In this document: positions 46,054-57,399 of the stretch, one piece after another | How positions within the stretch are numbered: the first letter of the stretch is position 1 | Layout: each line of letters opens with the position of its first letter | NCBI GenBank assembly: GCA_031841125.1 | Contig: CM063106.1 | Location: 15,376,001-15,440,000, forward strand | Direction: 5' to 3' | Source of the DNA: Acanthococcus lagerstroemiae | Lineage: Eukaryota > Arthropoda > Insecta > Hemiptera > Eriococcidae | DNA length: 64,000 nt | Position numbers and translations under genes: made by a program | The notes under the pieces: model-generated | The model's input: only the letters and a program-made list of their open reading frames with translations | Database searches by the model: none | What the model was told of the DNA's origin: nothing

Positions 46054-48868
46054 AATTTCCAGGAGTCCAATTTTAGATCTCTTTGATTCCTGCGTATTAC
46101 TGTATATGAGGAGTCTTCTTAGCTCGTTTCACCTTCCCCCGTCAGAAAATTCGAATCAGGATTTCCAAACATTTCTTAATCTGCCATTGTGAAAACAGGG
46201 AACACAAGAATTCTACTCTTTACCCCCCCCCCCTGCCCCACAGACACACACACAAAACATTAGACGAAATAGCGATGTTACATTAAGCATCATGCGTCTT
46301 ATTCAGACCCAAAATGTCATAATTTCATGTTCTATTTGAAAACCTTAAAGATACTATGGACCAAAATATTGATTTTGAGAAAAGCAGGGACATACCGATA
46401 GGAGCTAGGGGGCAACTTACCCCCTCCTCCTCCCTGTAGGTATTTTTTTCTCAGCAGTTGGGAAAATTTACCATTTCAGTCAGGTGAGTTGAAACAATCC
46501 AACAAGTTAAAAGGGTTTTCTTCTTTCGCTTTGATTCTTGGGAATTTTGAGTTGAGTCATCAGTTGGAAAAATCCAACAGGTCTAAAGGTTTTATTTTTG
46601 CCCCGATACTCGTACTTGTACTTGGGAATTCTGAGTTGAGTCAGTTGGGACTTTCAAATCTTTACCCCCACCCCCTTCCCCAGGAAAAACTCTCCGGTAC
46701 GTCCCTGGAGAAAAGTAAAAAATGTTGTGTGACTGTTCTCCAACCCCCCTCCCCCCATGTGATATAAAAATTTGTGCAAAATTGCTTACTTCTTGTTTTG
46801 TAAGATTTTGCGAATCATAATTAAAATTATCCTCATTAAACTGTTTGAAACAACTTTTGAATTGCGATATTATCTCAGTTAGCCTTTAAGAGTCCTGTAC
46901 CGAGTATTACATATATCTGAGAAAAACTTGGAGACTGTAGTAAGTCTGCCAAAGTATTCAGTCGTTTTATAAAATATTGAAGAAACTTCTGGAGTTTTAA
47001 GCCAGATGATTTATTGTAAATTACTGCACGTGGTTAAACAAGTCGATAAGAGACATTGGTTTTCAAGATTCTAGAGCAAGTATACGAACATCGTAAACAA
47101 GTCTTCAAAAATATTGAAGAGTCTTAAAGTTCCATTAACAGAAAATTAAAGCGGCTACAAAAGTTGTGATCGATTTAGGAAGCATCCCAAACAAAGTCCA
47201 TCGTTGGCTTTCAAGTGTAAGTGAAGAAGAGTTAAAACGTAACTACAGGAATTGGTACACCAAACCTTTACTAACAACCAATCAAAACGCAGGACATGAC
47301 AAGACCGTTCATTATACCTACGTTACTACCTTCAGCAATATAGCGTGTTATAGACAGGCTTTTGCTTCAGTAGTTACCTCACTGATGAAGGAATATAACA
47401 TCCGGAAACATTCTGACGAAAATACGCTCTGTTTTTAAGCGAAATTGGTACCAACCCCAACAATAGTAAGTAGGTCTTAAATAGAGCATCAAGCAAGTTT
47501 GAAATGATCATAAAGAGTCTCATATAGGTCTTGAACCGTGCTAGCGAATTTCATCAAGTTTGGCGTGGCCTCAAGACTCTGAAAGAAGTCCGAGAGAGTC
47601 TCTGTAAGTTTTAAACGAATTGGAAGGTATCTTGAGCGAGCTCAAAAAATATTAATCAAATCTAAAACGGTTTCAAACTTGTCTTAACAGCAGCAAGTCT
47701 TATACAAGAGTGGTAAAGGGTTTTTCAGTACCTCTAGGTGAATCGTTTGATAGTCCTGCATTAGTACAGACGACTTCAAAATGGACGAAGTTTCCCGAGA
47801 ATGAAACATCTCAGAAGGGTCTTCGAGTCTATTATGAGTTTCAAAAAGAATTGAATACGAGTAAGTATGGAAAAATACTGAAAAGTCTTATCAGATCTAT
47901 TAATTATGGCTGAAAGAGACAAATGAAAGGTGAGCTCAAAACGAGTTTTCAATAGACTTAGCGAAATTTAAACAAATTTGAGGACACCTTAAGGGTATTA
48001 AATAACTCTATAATAGTCTAAAATTATTTCATGGCCCGTATCTGGAGGGTAGCCCTGCTCCAGAGACGACAAATTAGGCAGTGAATATGTGATGAATGTC
48101 TGAAGACTGATTCGAAAACAGTTGCCGAGTTTAAAACTCTGCGAGTTCATGTAAGAAAATATATTCACCACAAATATTTTTAAGCTTTTGAGATACACAT
48201 TCAGGTATCTGCAAATTATATAGGTAAATCCTGTAGAGTGGGAAGGTTGTAAAAATATTTCAGAAGTTACGTGTGTTGTGAATAAAACGGTAGCAACAAA
48301 ACCCTCTCGAAATATGTTTCCTTCATCATCGCAAAGGCTGACATAACGACGCCTGCGACACCTGATGACAGTAATGCTGTACGAATATAATCCTTGAAAG
48401 TCGTTGAGTTATTCTTCCTCTTGATTTGTGGAATCGGCTGAGAACTGCGTAAATTTTCTTATAAGTACTTTAAGCAAAAAGGGTGACCTAATTCGCATAC
48501 CATCAAAATGAAAATTTGCGCTGTACATCGGTTGGGCTGAACAGGAAAGGCGTCTTTGCAAAAGCTGTTTCTGGCACAAAATTATCTTCGATATTAGAAC
48601 ACAAAGATATAATACAACGTTCTACCGCCCAAGGCTGCCTTTCAAGATGAACGTGAGGTGCATGGTCCTTCATCTTGTCATTTAATCTCCCTTTGAGAGT
48701 CTAGTAATGAACCATTGCTGCGAGCACGCCAATGTCAAAATATAGAATACTAATGTCTTATGGCTTTTCGCTTTGCATCTGCTAATTACGATCAGACCTA
48801 CCCGTGTTGCCGTTACTACAAAGGCCTTTTACGTTTCTTCCAATTACTATCCCGAGAGTAGTAATTTC

Positions 48869-49470
48869 AATCTTGGTACGGCTATTACAAAGGCTCTTTC
48901 TGAGAGCAGGGTGTCAGAACAGGTGTAGCCAAAATTTTACAAGAATATTTAGGAAGGCTACAATGAAAATGAAAAGCCTGCGGGCGCCACCTGGAAAACA
49001 GCAAGTCTAAGTGTAAGCTAATCGAATCGCTGATTTTTTTTTTTCTCATGCGTAAGTCCTTGAAATATATTATATATATAAGTTCAACGAAGTATACGAT
49101 TTGAAAATGCGACGAAGCTCGTGAAGTCCGTGTAATAAAATGCACAGTCACGCATAAATTATAATAGAGTGTGTTTCGTATTACGACGCACTTCGGCGAT
49201 AAAAGCGTATTTGCATTTTTCGATGCAAAGGTTTTTCAACAATCGAAGATGCTCGAGCTGTATCGTTCGAGATCAAGTAGGTACTCACTCGTACCTACTG
49301 TATAGCGAGTATTACAACCTCCATAATTTATTGGTTCTACTGAGCGTAGCATATTTTTATTGATCCTGAACGTTGCATACTTTTTCGAAAGTGTCTGTAG
49401 CCACACTCTTTTGAAATATTATGATCGAAGTAGGGGTGAACTTATTTTCAGTTCCGTGAATCGGTGCAAA
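48869..49470. other. No supported gene
   Basis: Unique-looking DNA directly after the tandem block. A short TATATATA run lies at 49,070. Confidence 0.3.
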
Positions 49471-49471
49471 T

Positions 49472-50170
49472 GTGAAACTGGTAAATTCGGTGAAGGGGCA
49501 AACTAAAAGAGAACCATTTCATGGACACTTACAACTATGGCAAACGAAACATGAGAGGAGAAAAGCAGAACTGGACTTGAAAACGGTAAACGAATTTAAA
49601 AAAAAAAAAGAGGAGATGGGCGTGGATCAGCCCAAACCAATACATAAGAACCAGATCGATCTCGTCCTGACAGCTGGGAAAAACGATAACATTCTAAACT
49701 TGGAGGTTTCAAACAGGTTTAAATTCGTATAGTTGTAAGACTATCTAAAGCATACTAAGTATCATAAAAAAGTAAAAAGAAAACTCCCCGGTATTAGCAA
49801 GATAGAAAGCTACAAAAACAAAATAATTTCAACCTTAAAAAAACTAAACAACTTGAATGTACAAAATATAGAAGACCTCCATAAGGCGCTCTGCGTCGCT
49901 ATACAGGAAAGTTCAGGCTATAAAAACAACAAATAATTTGAACAAACTCCACCTACAATAACTACAGAAGAAAATTAAAAAGTCTTATGGGTCACAAGAA
50001 AGAGACTAGTGCACAAAAAAAAATCCCAGTGGGGTCGAACTGGAATTGGTATCAAAAATAAAAAACAAAACAAAAGCCATACAAAGAGAAATAGAAGAAC
50101 ATTGGAGAACAGACCTGATCTGTTCGACTCTGGAAAGTACAAGTAATATGAAAAAATAAACCAAAATTTA
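49472..50170 (+). pseudogene. Possible LINE ORF2 linker fragment
   Basis: The first 86 codons (49,472-49,732) form a lysine-rich frame ending in LNLEVSNRFKFV. Other frames give LPGISKIESYKNK and, near 50,040-50,150, ELVSKIKNKTKAIQREIEEH then WRTDL. The last segment recalls the basic helix between endonuclease and reverse transcriptase in LINE ORF2 proteins (xxxKxIxxxIRxDIxxxxxxLI). No catalytic motif is visible, so the call rests on style and position only. Confidence 0.35.
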
Positions 50171-50652
50171 TCACTTGGAACTTAATTAACCACACTACTA
50201 AACAATGAACGAAATAGCATCTATGAATCTATGATTGGGACGAAATAAGCAAAATAGCCATAGAATTTTTTTCGCATATTTGAACTCCGCTAGAAGCGCT
50301 GTTATCGCTGGACGAAAAGATGAACATGTAACTTATCAGCAAGGCAAGGCAAAATATGCTTTGGCACATTTTTTCTGTATAACAATTCAGTGGGAATATC
50401 GATGATATTTTTGCGAATCATAAAATTCACAGTAAAATGAGTCCTGTGGATATAAAATGCATATTTTTGCATATTTGCATTATTTTTAGGGAAGATTGGA
50501 GAATATTTTCCAAATTCTCTCCTTTTTTGGGAGTATTGTCAAAATTTTGAATATTTTTTCCTCATTTTGAACAAAATTTGTAACTGGTCTCATTCGATAG
50601 AAAATTACAAGGCAAATAAATTTTTTTCTCAAAATCAATTGTTCACGAGATA

Positions 50653-51417
50653 CAGTAGACGCCGCTTATTATTAGAATCACTTTGGGACCAACCCAAAAT
50701 GTTCCTAATAAGCAACTGAATCTATAAAAAGAAATTTTTCCACCAAAAAATATATTTTCTCGTACATATAGCGTGGGATGCTCCGGTATCTGCATTCTGC
50801 ATCACCTACTTACTTCACCTTGTGATTTAACGAAACAAATATTTTCTCTCTTCTTCTACCTATGAAACCATCCCTCCGGTGCAACAAAGTCCATCTTACC
50901 CATTTTTTGAGCCAAATCTCCAGCTTTTTGACGAAGTAAAGGTCCGGTAACACGAGCATCCTTTGCTCTCACTTTCAAAAACCATTTTTTAAAACTGCTT
51001 GTGAAATGTTCAATCTATTAGCCACATCACGCTGGCTTAATTTCGGCAAATCATCGTAATCTTTCAAAATTTTTAATTTATCACTTCCACTCAGATCACG
51101 CCGTTAACTCATATTAAAAACTTACGTTAAAGCATTAAAGTGTACTTCAGTAGAACTAACTAAAGTGAGTCGAAGACGAATAGTGTACGTAACTGAAAAG
51201 GTAAGAAAAAACATAAGTAAAAATGTTCACGTTTCTTTTTGCTTTGGAGTAGTTTGGTATTAATAATTTGATTTAAATAAGCAAAGTGTTGACTCTATTA
51301 TCCGTTTTTGTTTTTCAATGTTTTAGATAGTAGATACAGCCGATTGGTACCTGCAAATTTTGATTCAATAAAACGGTTGACCCCATTATCCGTGATGCTA
51401 CTAGGCGGCGTCTACTG
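50653..51417 (-). mobile_element. Tigger/pogo-like element nested in the hAT element
   Basis: Ends CAGTAGACGCCGCTTA and, reversed, CAGTAGACGCCGCCTA, flanked by TA at 50,651-50,652 and 51,418-51,419. The minus strand carries CENP-B-type DNA-binding domain remains. TIR wording, TA target and protein agree on the pogo/Tigger group. At 765 bp it lacks the DDE domain. Confidence 0.9.
50865..51112 (-). pseudogene. Tigger-type CENP-B DNA-binding domain, broken
   Basis: Minus strand, from about 51,112: after an early stop, RRDLSGSDKLKILKDYDDLP and LSQRDVANRLNISQAVLKN form the N-terminal helix-turn-helix. In another frame WFLKVRAKDARVTGPLLRQK and AGDLAQKMGKMDFVAPEGWF form the second DNA-binding half (WFxxxRAxxxPVxGPxLxxKAxxxAxxxG...FxxSxGWLxRF). 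The protein ends near 50,870 without the catalytic domain. Confidence 0.85.
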
Positions 51418-51689
51418 TATTTGAAAAATTCGCGTATGCGTAGCTATAGCGCTTCATATACGTGACCTACTTGTCAGGCGCAGATTATACTATGAACTTC
51501 CACGGATTATCATGCGAGACCTGTTTTTTTTTTGGATACCCATATTGCCCGAGAATATGGTCACATAATTATTTTGAATTCTCAAAGAATATTTTCGCAT
51601 GTATCAGTTTGGTTTTGTGAAAATAATATGCGCATATTTCGTGATTTTTAGAGAGTATTTTGTGTCGCCTTGCTTATCAGAAATATGTA

Positions 51690-52374
51690 AGGAGTTTTGT
51701 CTGTCAAAAGGATCCCTATCGAGTAGAAGCCCTTTTTGAGGAGATGCTAATTTTCAAATTATCCTTATTATACTCTGATATATTCAGTGAAATTGGCGTC
51801 GATACATGATTACAAACGCATTGTATTAACATCAGTTCTATGCTGAGAGATGCGTTCAAACTTATCATACATTCAATGAAACCATAATATTGTAGAGTGA
51901 AAAGCGAGTAACTCCATCCACAATAATACCTACGCCTCAAAAAGTCAGAAATTACCTACACATTTTGGTTGCCTTATTAGCATGGCCAGAGACATTTTCC
52001 CTACTACATTATAGCTTCAATCATGAGAATTTACAATAACTCATCATACAGTGAGTTAGGAGTATGGAAACAATCAAAGGAGAAGAGTAACGCATAAAAT
52101 TCTCCAATATTATCATTGGAAACAGCTACTGATAAACCACAACACGTTCCACCAAGCTAACTTTCCCGTCACTCTAAAAAGGGCGCTTATCATTTCCCTG
52201 CTTTCTTAATGAGTCATTTCTATCAATTCAATCACAGTGGACACTTTTCATAATTACATATTTTTCAGTTAAATCAGTCTGAAAGGGGTATTTCAGCTTC
52301 AAAACTGTGAAGTTGTTTTTCTCCAAAATCATCATTACTGACAGAGGGGCCCTTTTGACAGATAACTCCTCATA
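51690..52374. mobile_element. Inverted-repeat element, unknown family
   Basis: AGGAGTTTTGTCTGTCAAAA at the left and, reversed, AGGAGTTATCTGTCAAAAGG at the right give a terminal repeat of about 26 bp. It begins 10 bp after the hAT target duplication and ends 3 bp before the next element. No transposase was recognised. Target duplication unclear. Confidence 0.5.
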
Positions 52375-52377
52375 TGA

Positions 52378-53173
52378 GGACCTTTGTGGCAGAACGAGCT
52401 CCACCTGGTTGAGCTCTATTCTCCAGTCACCTACTTTACCAAATCATTAAGTACTTGGTACTTTTAACAGGAACTCCTTTCCATTTTTCGTGTCCGATGT
52501 TTATTGCTCGGTTGTCAGGCTTCAGGTATTATCAGTAGATACCCTACTTACGAATACGCGCCTCGAAACTGAACACTGCTCACTGTGATGATTTCACTGT
52601 GATTTGTTTCCTTCGTATTTCTAATAAGGTTGTGTTTTGTACTTATACACCTACTTTCTTTACCAAAATGCTCTTGAGATTCTGTCATAAAATAAGGGCG
52701 GAAAACGACGATACTTTCCAACGACTGCACTTCGATTCACAGTCAATAAATACACTCATAATATGAAAGTAATCCTCAAGTTAATAAATATACAAAGAAT
52801 ATTGAAATATTTCATTAGCTACGGTATACTCGTGTATTCAAGACATCGAAAAAATTAAAAAAACTGGAGAGACTAAAGGAGAAATTACGTTGAACACAGA
52901 TGCGTGGTTGATAAGAAAGTTCGCACTGCTATTCCTCATTGATGCAAAAACGAGCTCCGAGGAACTTTTCTTTTCATTTTTTCAGGTTAATATCTTGAGT
53001 TAATCCTCAGCGTAGAAAAGGAGCTTAATAGATCAAAGTACGCTGAATCTTTTTCATAATAACCATTTTTTTACAATAACTTACTCTATTAGTAGTTATT
53101 TCATTTCAATAGTTCGAACGCAAACTTGCTGAGAAAAAATTAATGCGTGGAGCTCGTTCTGCCAGAAAGGTCC
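52378..53173. mobile_element. Inverted-repeat element with GGACC ends
   Basis: Ends GGACCTTTGTGGCAGAACGA and, reversed, GGACCTTTCTGGCAGAACGA continue to GCTCCAC, a TIR of about 28 bp with one mismatch. The interior is AT-rich and without a domain. An extra ACGAGCTCCGAGGA near 52,950 resembles the TIR. Target duplication not clear. Confidence 0.65.
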
Positions 53174-55280
53174 AGTAGTTATGGATGCATTTTCCCACGA
53201 TTTTCCCTCTATATTTATGTTCAAAATTACGTGAAATTTACAATTTTATAACGAAAAATGGAGATGATAAATGAAACCAAGTAGTGCATATCCAATGCTC
53301 ATCTAGCGTGTTGGACAGTATTTCACCCTAATTCAGATGAAATTTGTACCTGACATGATTTATTAGGTAAATTTCACAGCACGAACGCAATTCTACTTCA
53401 CTAAATTCATAAAACGAGCAGAGAATTTCAAGGAATGGGCAAAACCTCAATAGCTACGTTATCGGTACCCCATCATCATTCTTACTATATTTGGTACATG
53501 ATTCCTTTTGCCCAATGCGATGATTCGTCTACGGCATTTTTCTCAAGGTACTGAAGTGTTGCTTTCAAAATTTAAAGATCCTCAATTTTTGAGGGGAAAA
53601 AATCAAGGTTACAGCTTACAGTTTGCTCTATTGGTGGTTGTATTTAGATTTATAAACCTACACCAGTAGGTAATTAGTCGAATTTTTGCAATCACTTTTG
53701 CTTAAATAGTGCCCTTTGTCTGAGTCAGTCTTAAGTAACTAATCAGAAAATTAGGATTTCTTTGATTTTTATCTCTTCTGATGGCATCACATGGATAGGA
53801 TACGCACCACCACTTTGAAATAGATGAACAAAAGGTATTCCCTATACCTATGAGTGTTAGTCTAGTTGAGTTTTCCACTGTTTGACTTTCAACATGCCTA
53901 CTGGCAATCGTTCCTAATTTTTTTTATTACTTATGTGAAGAATAAAGGGCGTATTTTAGAAGACAGCAACTGGCATCGGGGTACAAGATTTTATAATCAG
54001 CTTCATAAAAACGCGACCTGTGAAGTAATACTCCAGTATCTGAAAGTAAGAGGGCTGTAGTATCCAAACAAACATGGTAAATTGATCCAATCTGTCGGCC
54101 TTTTCGTCTTCACTGAAACTGGTTGGCGCCTACTCCCTCCCAATAGGTCTGTTATTTGCCCCGAATTGGACAAGCCAGGAGCCACATCAATTATTTGAAT
54201 ACGAGAATGGTGGAATCATCCCTGTGTGAAACGTAAACAATGAGTTGCTTGCTTTATGTTAGAATGGCCACATACCTAGTTGTTCGAAATGAGGTAGTGG
54301 AATCACCCTTGTGCCGAGTGCGCAGTGTAGCGAATCCTCCCAAGTCCCTGAACCTTGTGTCTGTGAAGGAAGGACTCAAATTTTCTAAATAAATAGAATT
54401 AATAGATTCTTATGCAACTTACAAGCATCCATCAGCTTTCTGGACGAAACGGATCGTAATTAATTTTATGAAATAATAGAGGAGTATAGTAAACAAGTTT
54501 TCTTAACAACGCAGTGTGAGAAGCCATCATACAATCTCAGGCAAATGGAGCGTGTGATTGTATATAATTCACAAGATACAATTTACTCAACTCTGAAACG
54601 TTTAGCGAGATGTCAACGTATTAGTCTCCTCGTTGTGAATTATTTAAGCTAGAAATTAGACAATTATCGAACAGAGTGCTATTTACAATATGCCGCTATT
54701 TCGGTTCAGGTGAGTACGTTTCCATTATTGATTGATATTCAGAGTGAGTAACTAAACGTAACTGTACAGCTGAAGCTGGGACATGAAGAGCCAAGACAAC
54801 TAAACTCCCGCGAGAAGAGAAATAAACGGCATCGTTTCTGTGGTGTGCATATTTATGGCCGCCGTCTTCGGTTTTGGACGTCACAAATGGCGCACTTTCA
54901 GCCAAAGTGTTTCCTTTAAAAACTGTTAAAGCCCAACCGATTTTCAAATTTGTCGCGAAAATTATTTACCAGCTTCAAGATTATGTATCGGTCTCGTTAA
55001 ATAGCCATAAAAAATGAACTCTGGATCGATTCCAAACAATGTTGGCGGAACTCTATCGGTTCGACTTCGGTCCAGAATTATTAATTTCGATGAATTATTT
55101 TGAGGTTGCCGCCACATTGTTTCGAGCGTATAAATATTGCGGCGGTTGAATTATTTTTTTCCCCGGCAATACCATAACGTAGGTATTACTATGAGTCCAC
55201 GCTGGTTAGTGTAAAGTTACTCTCAAAATAGTGTAACCTTATATTTAAAATAAAAAGAAAGAAGTTTTTTAAATCCTTTA
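53174..55280. other. No supported gene
   Basis: Only frames of 60-83 residues without domains, overlapping on both strands. Nothing repeated elsewhere in the window. Confidence 0.35.
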
Positions 55281-55929
55281 AATTACAGAGTGGGCCATAA
55301 AGAACGCATGAATTTGAAGGAATCAGGAACCGACAATAATGAATCGTTCGCGAACGAAAAAAAAAATGCAACGTGCTTCCAAAGGTATGCCATTCAGTGT
55401 TGCCGTTCTAGCAATTTTGTCATCAGATCCAGCGAATTGAAGTACAATATTGTGACATAAATCATAAAAAAATCGCCAAGCGACATTCTTAGCAATTTAT
55501 CAAGAAAATTACAAGTTGGCGACTATATGAAAAATTATACCATTGTTCGCTTGGTTTCTTCACTGATGGCTTTAAATCTCAGTTTTAGTTGGGGTACAGA
55601 CTAAACTGAAGTTATGAAACTAGTTATTGAAAATTGTAGGCAACTTTTATTACCTGATTGTCACTCGTTTTTTGATTCATTTTGTTGTATTTCTTTTGTT
55701 ATTTTTCCCTTTAGTATTGATATTTTAGCGCAGAAAAAATACATTTCTGGTTTTCCTTCTGCTATGTTAAACTTATGTTTGTTAATAATAGGCTATTTTT
55801 TGGAAATTCACATTCTTCGCGATTTTTTGGCTATTTGATACGCCATTTTGGTGACTATTCATGCTGATGAAACGGCAACGCTGGCCATTTTATGTACAGT
55901 AGCAATCAACATTTCTTGGTGGTCAGGCA

Positions 55930-56220
55930 ATGTGCGCGCGTGGTTTGTTGAAAACTATAGTAAGTGTGAATCCATTATCATCATACTGCGAAAATATCGT
56001 CGCGAATTTAAACTGCAGAGGCACGACCAAGTGCCCAATTGCAATAGGATTTTAAGATGGGTGAGTAATTTCCGCAAAACTGATGCAGCCACGAAAAAAA
56101 CAACGCCTGGTCGGCGGCGATCAGTGTACGCATAGCGAGCAACGTGAAACGAGTGGAACAAGCTGTTATGCCTAGTCCGACGCGCTCCGCCCATAAACAG
56201 TCTCTCACCCTGTTTCTGAA
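55930..56220 (+). pseudogene. DUF4817-like helix-turn-helix fragment, left arm
   Basis: Reads FVENYSKCESIIIILRKYRR, EFKLQRHDQVPNCNRILRWV, SNFRKT, then KKTTPGRRRSV. This fits the DUF4817-type insect helix-turn-helix (FxExYxxxxSxxxxxRxxRxxFxxxRxxxxPxxxTIxRWxxxFRxTGSVxxxxxPGRPRSVRTPENV). After a stop the homology goes on with SNVKRVEQAV and SPTRSAHKQSLTL. In related elements a DDE transposase domain follows. Here it is replaced by the inverted second copy. Confidence 0.75.
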
Positions 56221-56238
56221 GACTGATGCATATGAAGG

Positions 56239-56530
56239 TTTTCAGAAACAATAGGGTGAGAGACTGTTTATGGGTGGAGCGTGTCGGACTACACATAACA
56301 GCTTGTTCCACTTGTTTCACGTTGCTTGGTGTGCGTACTGATCGCCACCGCCTAGGCGATTTTTTTTTCCATTGCTGCACCAGTTTGCGGAAATTACTCA
56401 CCCATCTTAGAATCCTATTGTGATCAGGCACTTTGTCGTGCCTCTGCTGTTTAAATTCGCGACGATATTTTCACTGTATGGTGATAATGGATTCACACTT
56501 ACTATAGTTTTCAACAAACCACGCGCGCAT
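56239..56530 (-). pseudogene. DUF4817-like helix-turn-helix fragment, right arm
   Basis: The mirror copy on the minus strand reads PDHNRILRWVSNFRK, then WRSVRTPSNVKQVEQAV and CSPTRSTHKQSLTL. It keeps RSVRTPSNV, which the left arm has lost, so the two arms decayed independently. Both are truncated at the same place, the centre of the hairpin. Confidence 0.75.
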
Positions 56531-57399
56531 GTTGCCTGACTACCGAGACATGTTGACTGCTACTGTACATGAAATTGGGACTCGGAATCAAAGTAGCTGA
56601 CATCTAGCGGATGTTTTGTGAACCCTCACCGAGGGATCAAATGGAGAAAAAATAAATAGGTGTCGCGCGGGTCGAGCCGGCAACTAATAACAAATTTACT
56701 TCTCATTTCTTACTCCGCCGCACTTCTATTAATTTTGTTACCTGATATTTTATATTAAATTTTTAATCGCAAGTACGAATATGTAGCTCCCTGTAGTTCA
56801 AATTTGAAGCATGCCCGTTGTTTCTTTATTTCATAATGATTTAAAAATAAAAAAAAAACTCTATTTCCCATTTACGGCAATGTTATTTTCCTCCATGATC
56901 ACTCAACCATTTTTATAAGGTGTGCATTAGTGTTCCTACATTCCATTCCACATCACAATGGCATATACCTTTGGAAGCACATTGTTTTTTTTTCGTTCAT
57001 GGACGATTCATTATTGTCGTTTCCAGATTCTTTTAAATTCATACGTTCTTCATGGCCCACCCTGTGGTACTCTTAGATTTCTTATTTGTATGTTTGCGTT
57101 TCTGTACACCTTTACTTGGTACAGAAGAACTTGAGTAAGGGGCCAATGCATGAATTCAAATAGGTCGAGATTTTTAAAAATTACACTTGGTTCGACATAC
57201 CTATGACTTTCATGCTCGGTCTTCTTTGCAAAAATCGTGCTACGTGCAGATTTACTTCATTCAAATTCTATTATACCCTTGTGGAAAAGATACACGGTGA
57301 GAGTGTACAGCCTATTATGAGAGAACAAAGTTCATCCCTGGCATTCAAATGGCGCTTGTACCCTTCAATTTCTAATTCTACTGCCACCACCATTTTAGT

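Larger units (their letters stand above)
41188..48868 (+). repeat. 7.67-kb tandem block, copy 2
   Basis: Near-identical repetition of 33,518-41,187. After ATAGTAATTTC-like sequence at 48,868 it leaves the block into unrelated DNA (CTTGGTACGG). Its 3' end is the intact version of the indel-rich end of copy 1. The internal elements (pogo-like, foldback, MITE) sit at offsets of 7,667-7,673. Confidence 0.95.
50340..51672. mobile_element. hAT-like element with perfect 8-bp TSD
   Basis: Flanked by CTTATCAG at 50,332-50,339 and 51,673-51,680. Ends are CAAGGCAAGGCAAAATA on the left and, reversed, CAAGGCGACACAAAATA on the right. AT-rich subterminal sequence with GCATATTT repeats lies inside both ends. 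Subtracting the Tigger-like insertion leaves about 570 bp and no transposase, a non-autonomous hAT. Confidence 0.85.
55892..56570. repeat. Long hairpin, 330-bp arms
   Basis: Left arm 55,892-56,220 and right arm 56,239-56,570 are reverse complements at roughly 85-90%, around an 18-bp loop. Landmarks: ATGTACAGTAGCAATCAAC pairs with GTTGACTGCTACTGTACAT; CTCTCACCCTGTTTCTGAA pairs with TTCAGAAACAATAGGGTGAG. A transcript crossing it would fold into a near-continuous double strand. Confidence 0.9.
55286..57064. mobile_element. DNA transposon with about 110-bp TIRs and internal palindrome
   Basis: Ends CAGAGTGGGCCATAAAGAAC and, reversed, CAGGGTGGGCCATGAAGAAC extend inwards for about 110 bp (GACAATAATGAATCGT; GTGCTTCCAAAGGTAT in both). 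A TA precedes the left end. The interior holds two head-to-head copies of a helix-turn-helix coding fragment. The TIR style and protein suggest a Tc1/mariner-related element of the DUF4817 type. At 1,779 bp it has lost the DDE domain. Confidence 0.85.

Noticed and set aside
33518..48868. The paired frames in the two tandem copies as conserved genes
   Set aside because: Conservation between copies that are 99% identical says nothing about selection. None shows a domain except the pogo-type fragment.
55848..56431. Two overlapping genes of 95 and 158 residues on opposite strands
   Set aside because: They are the two strands of one hairpin made of inverted transposase fragments, so they are not separate genes.
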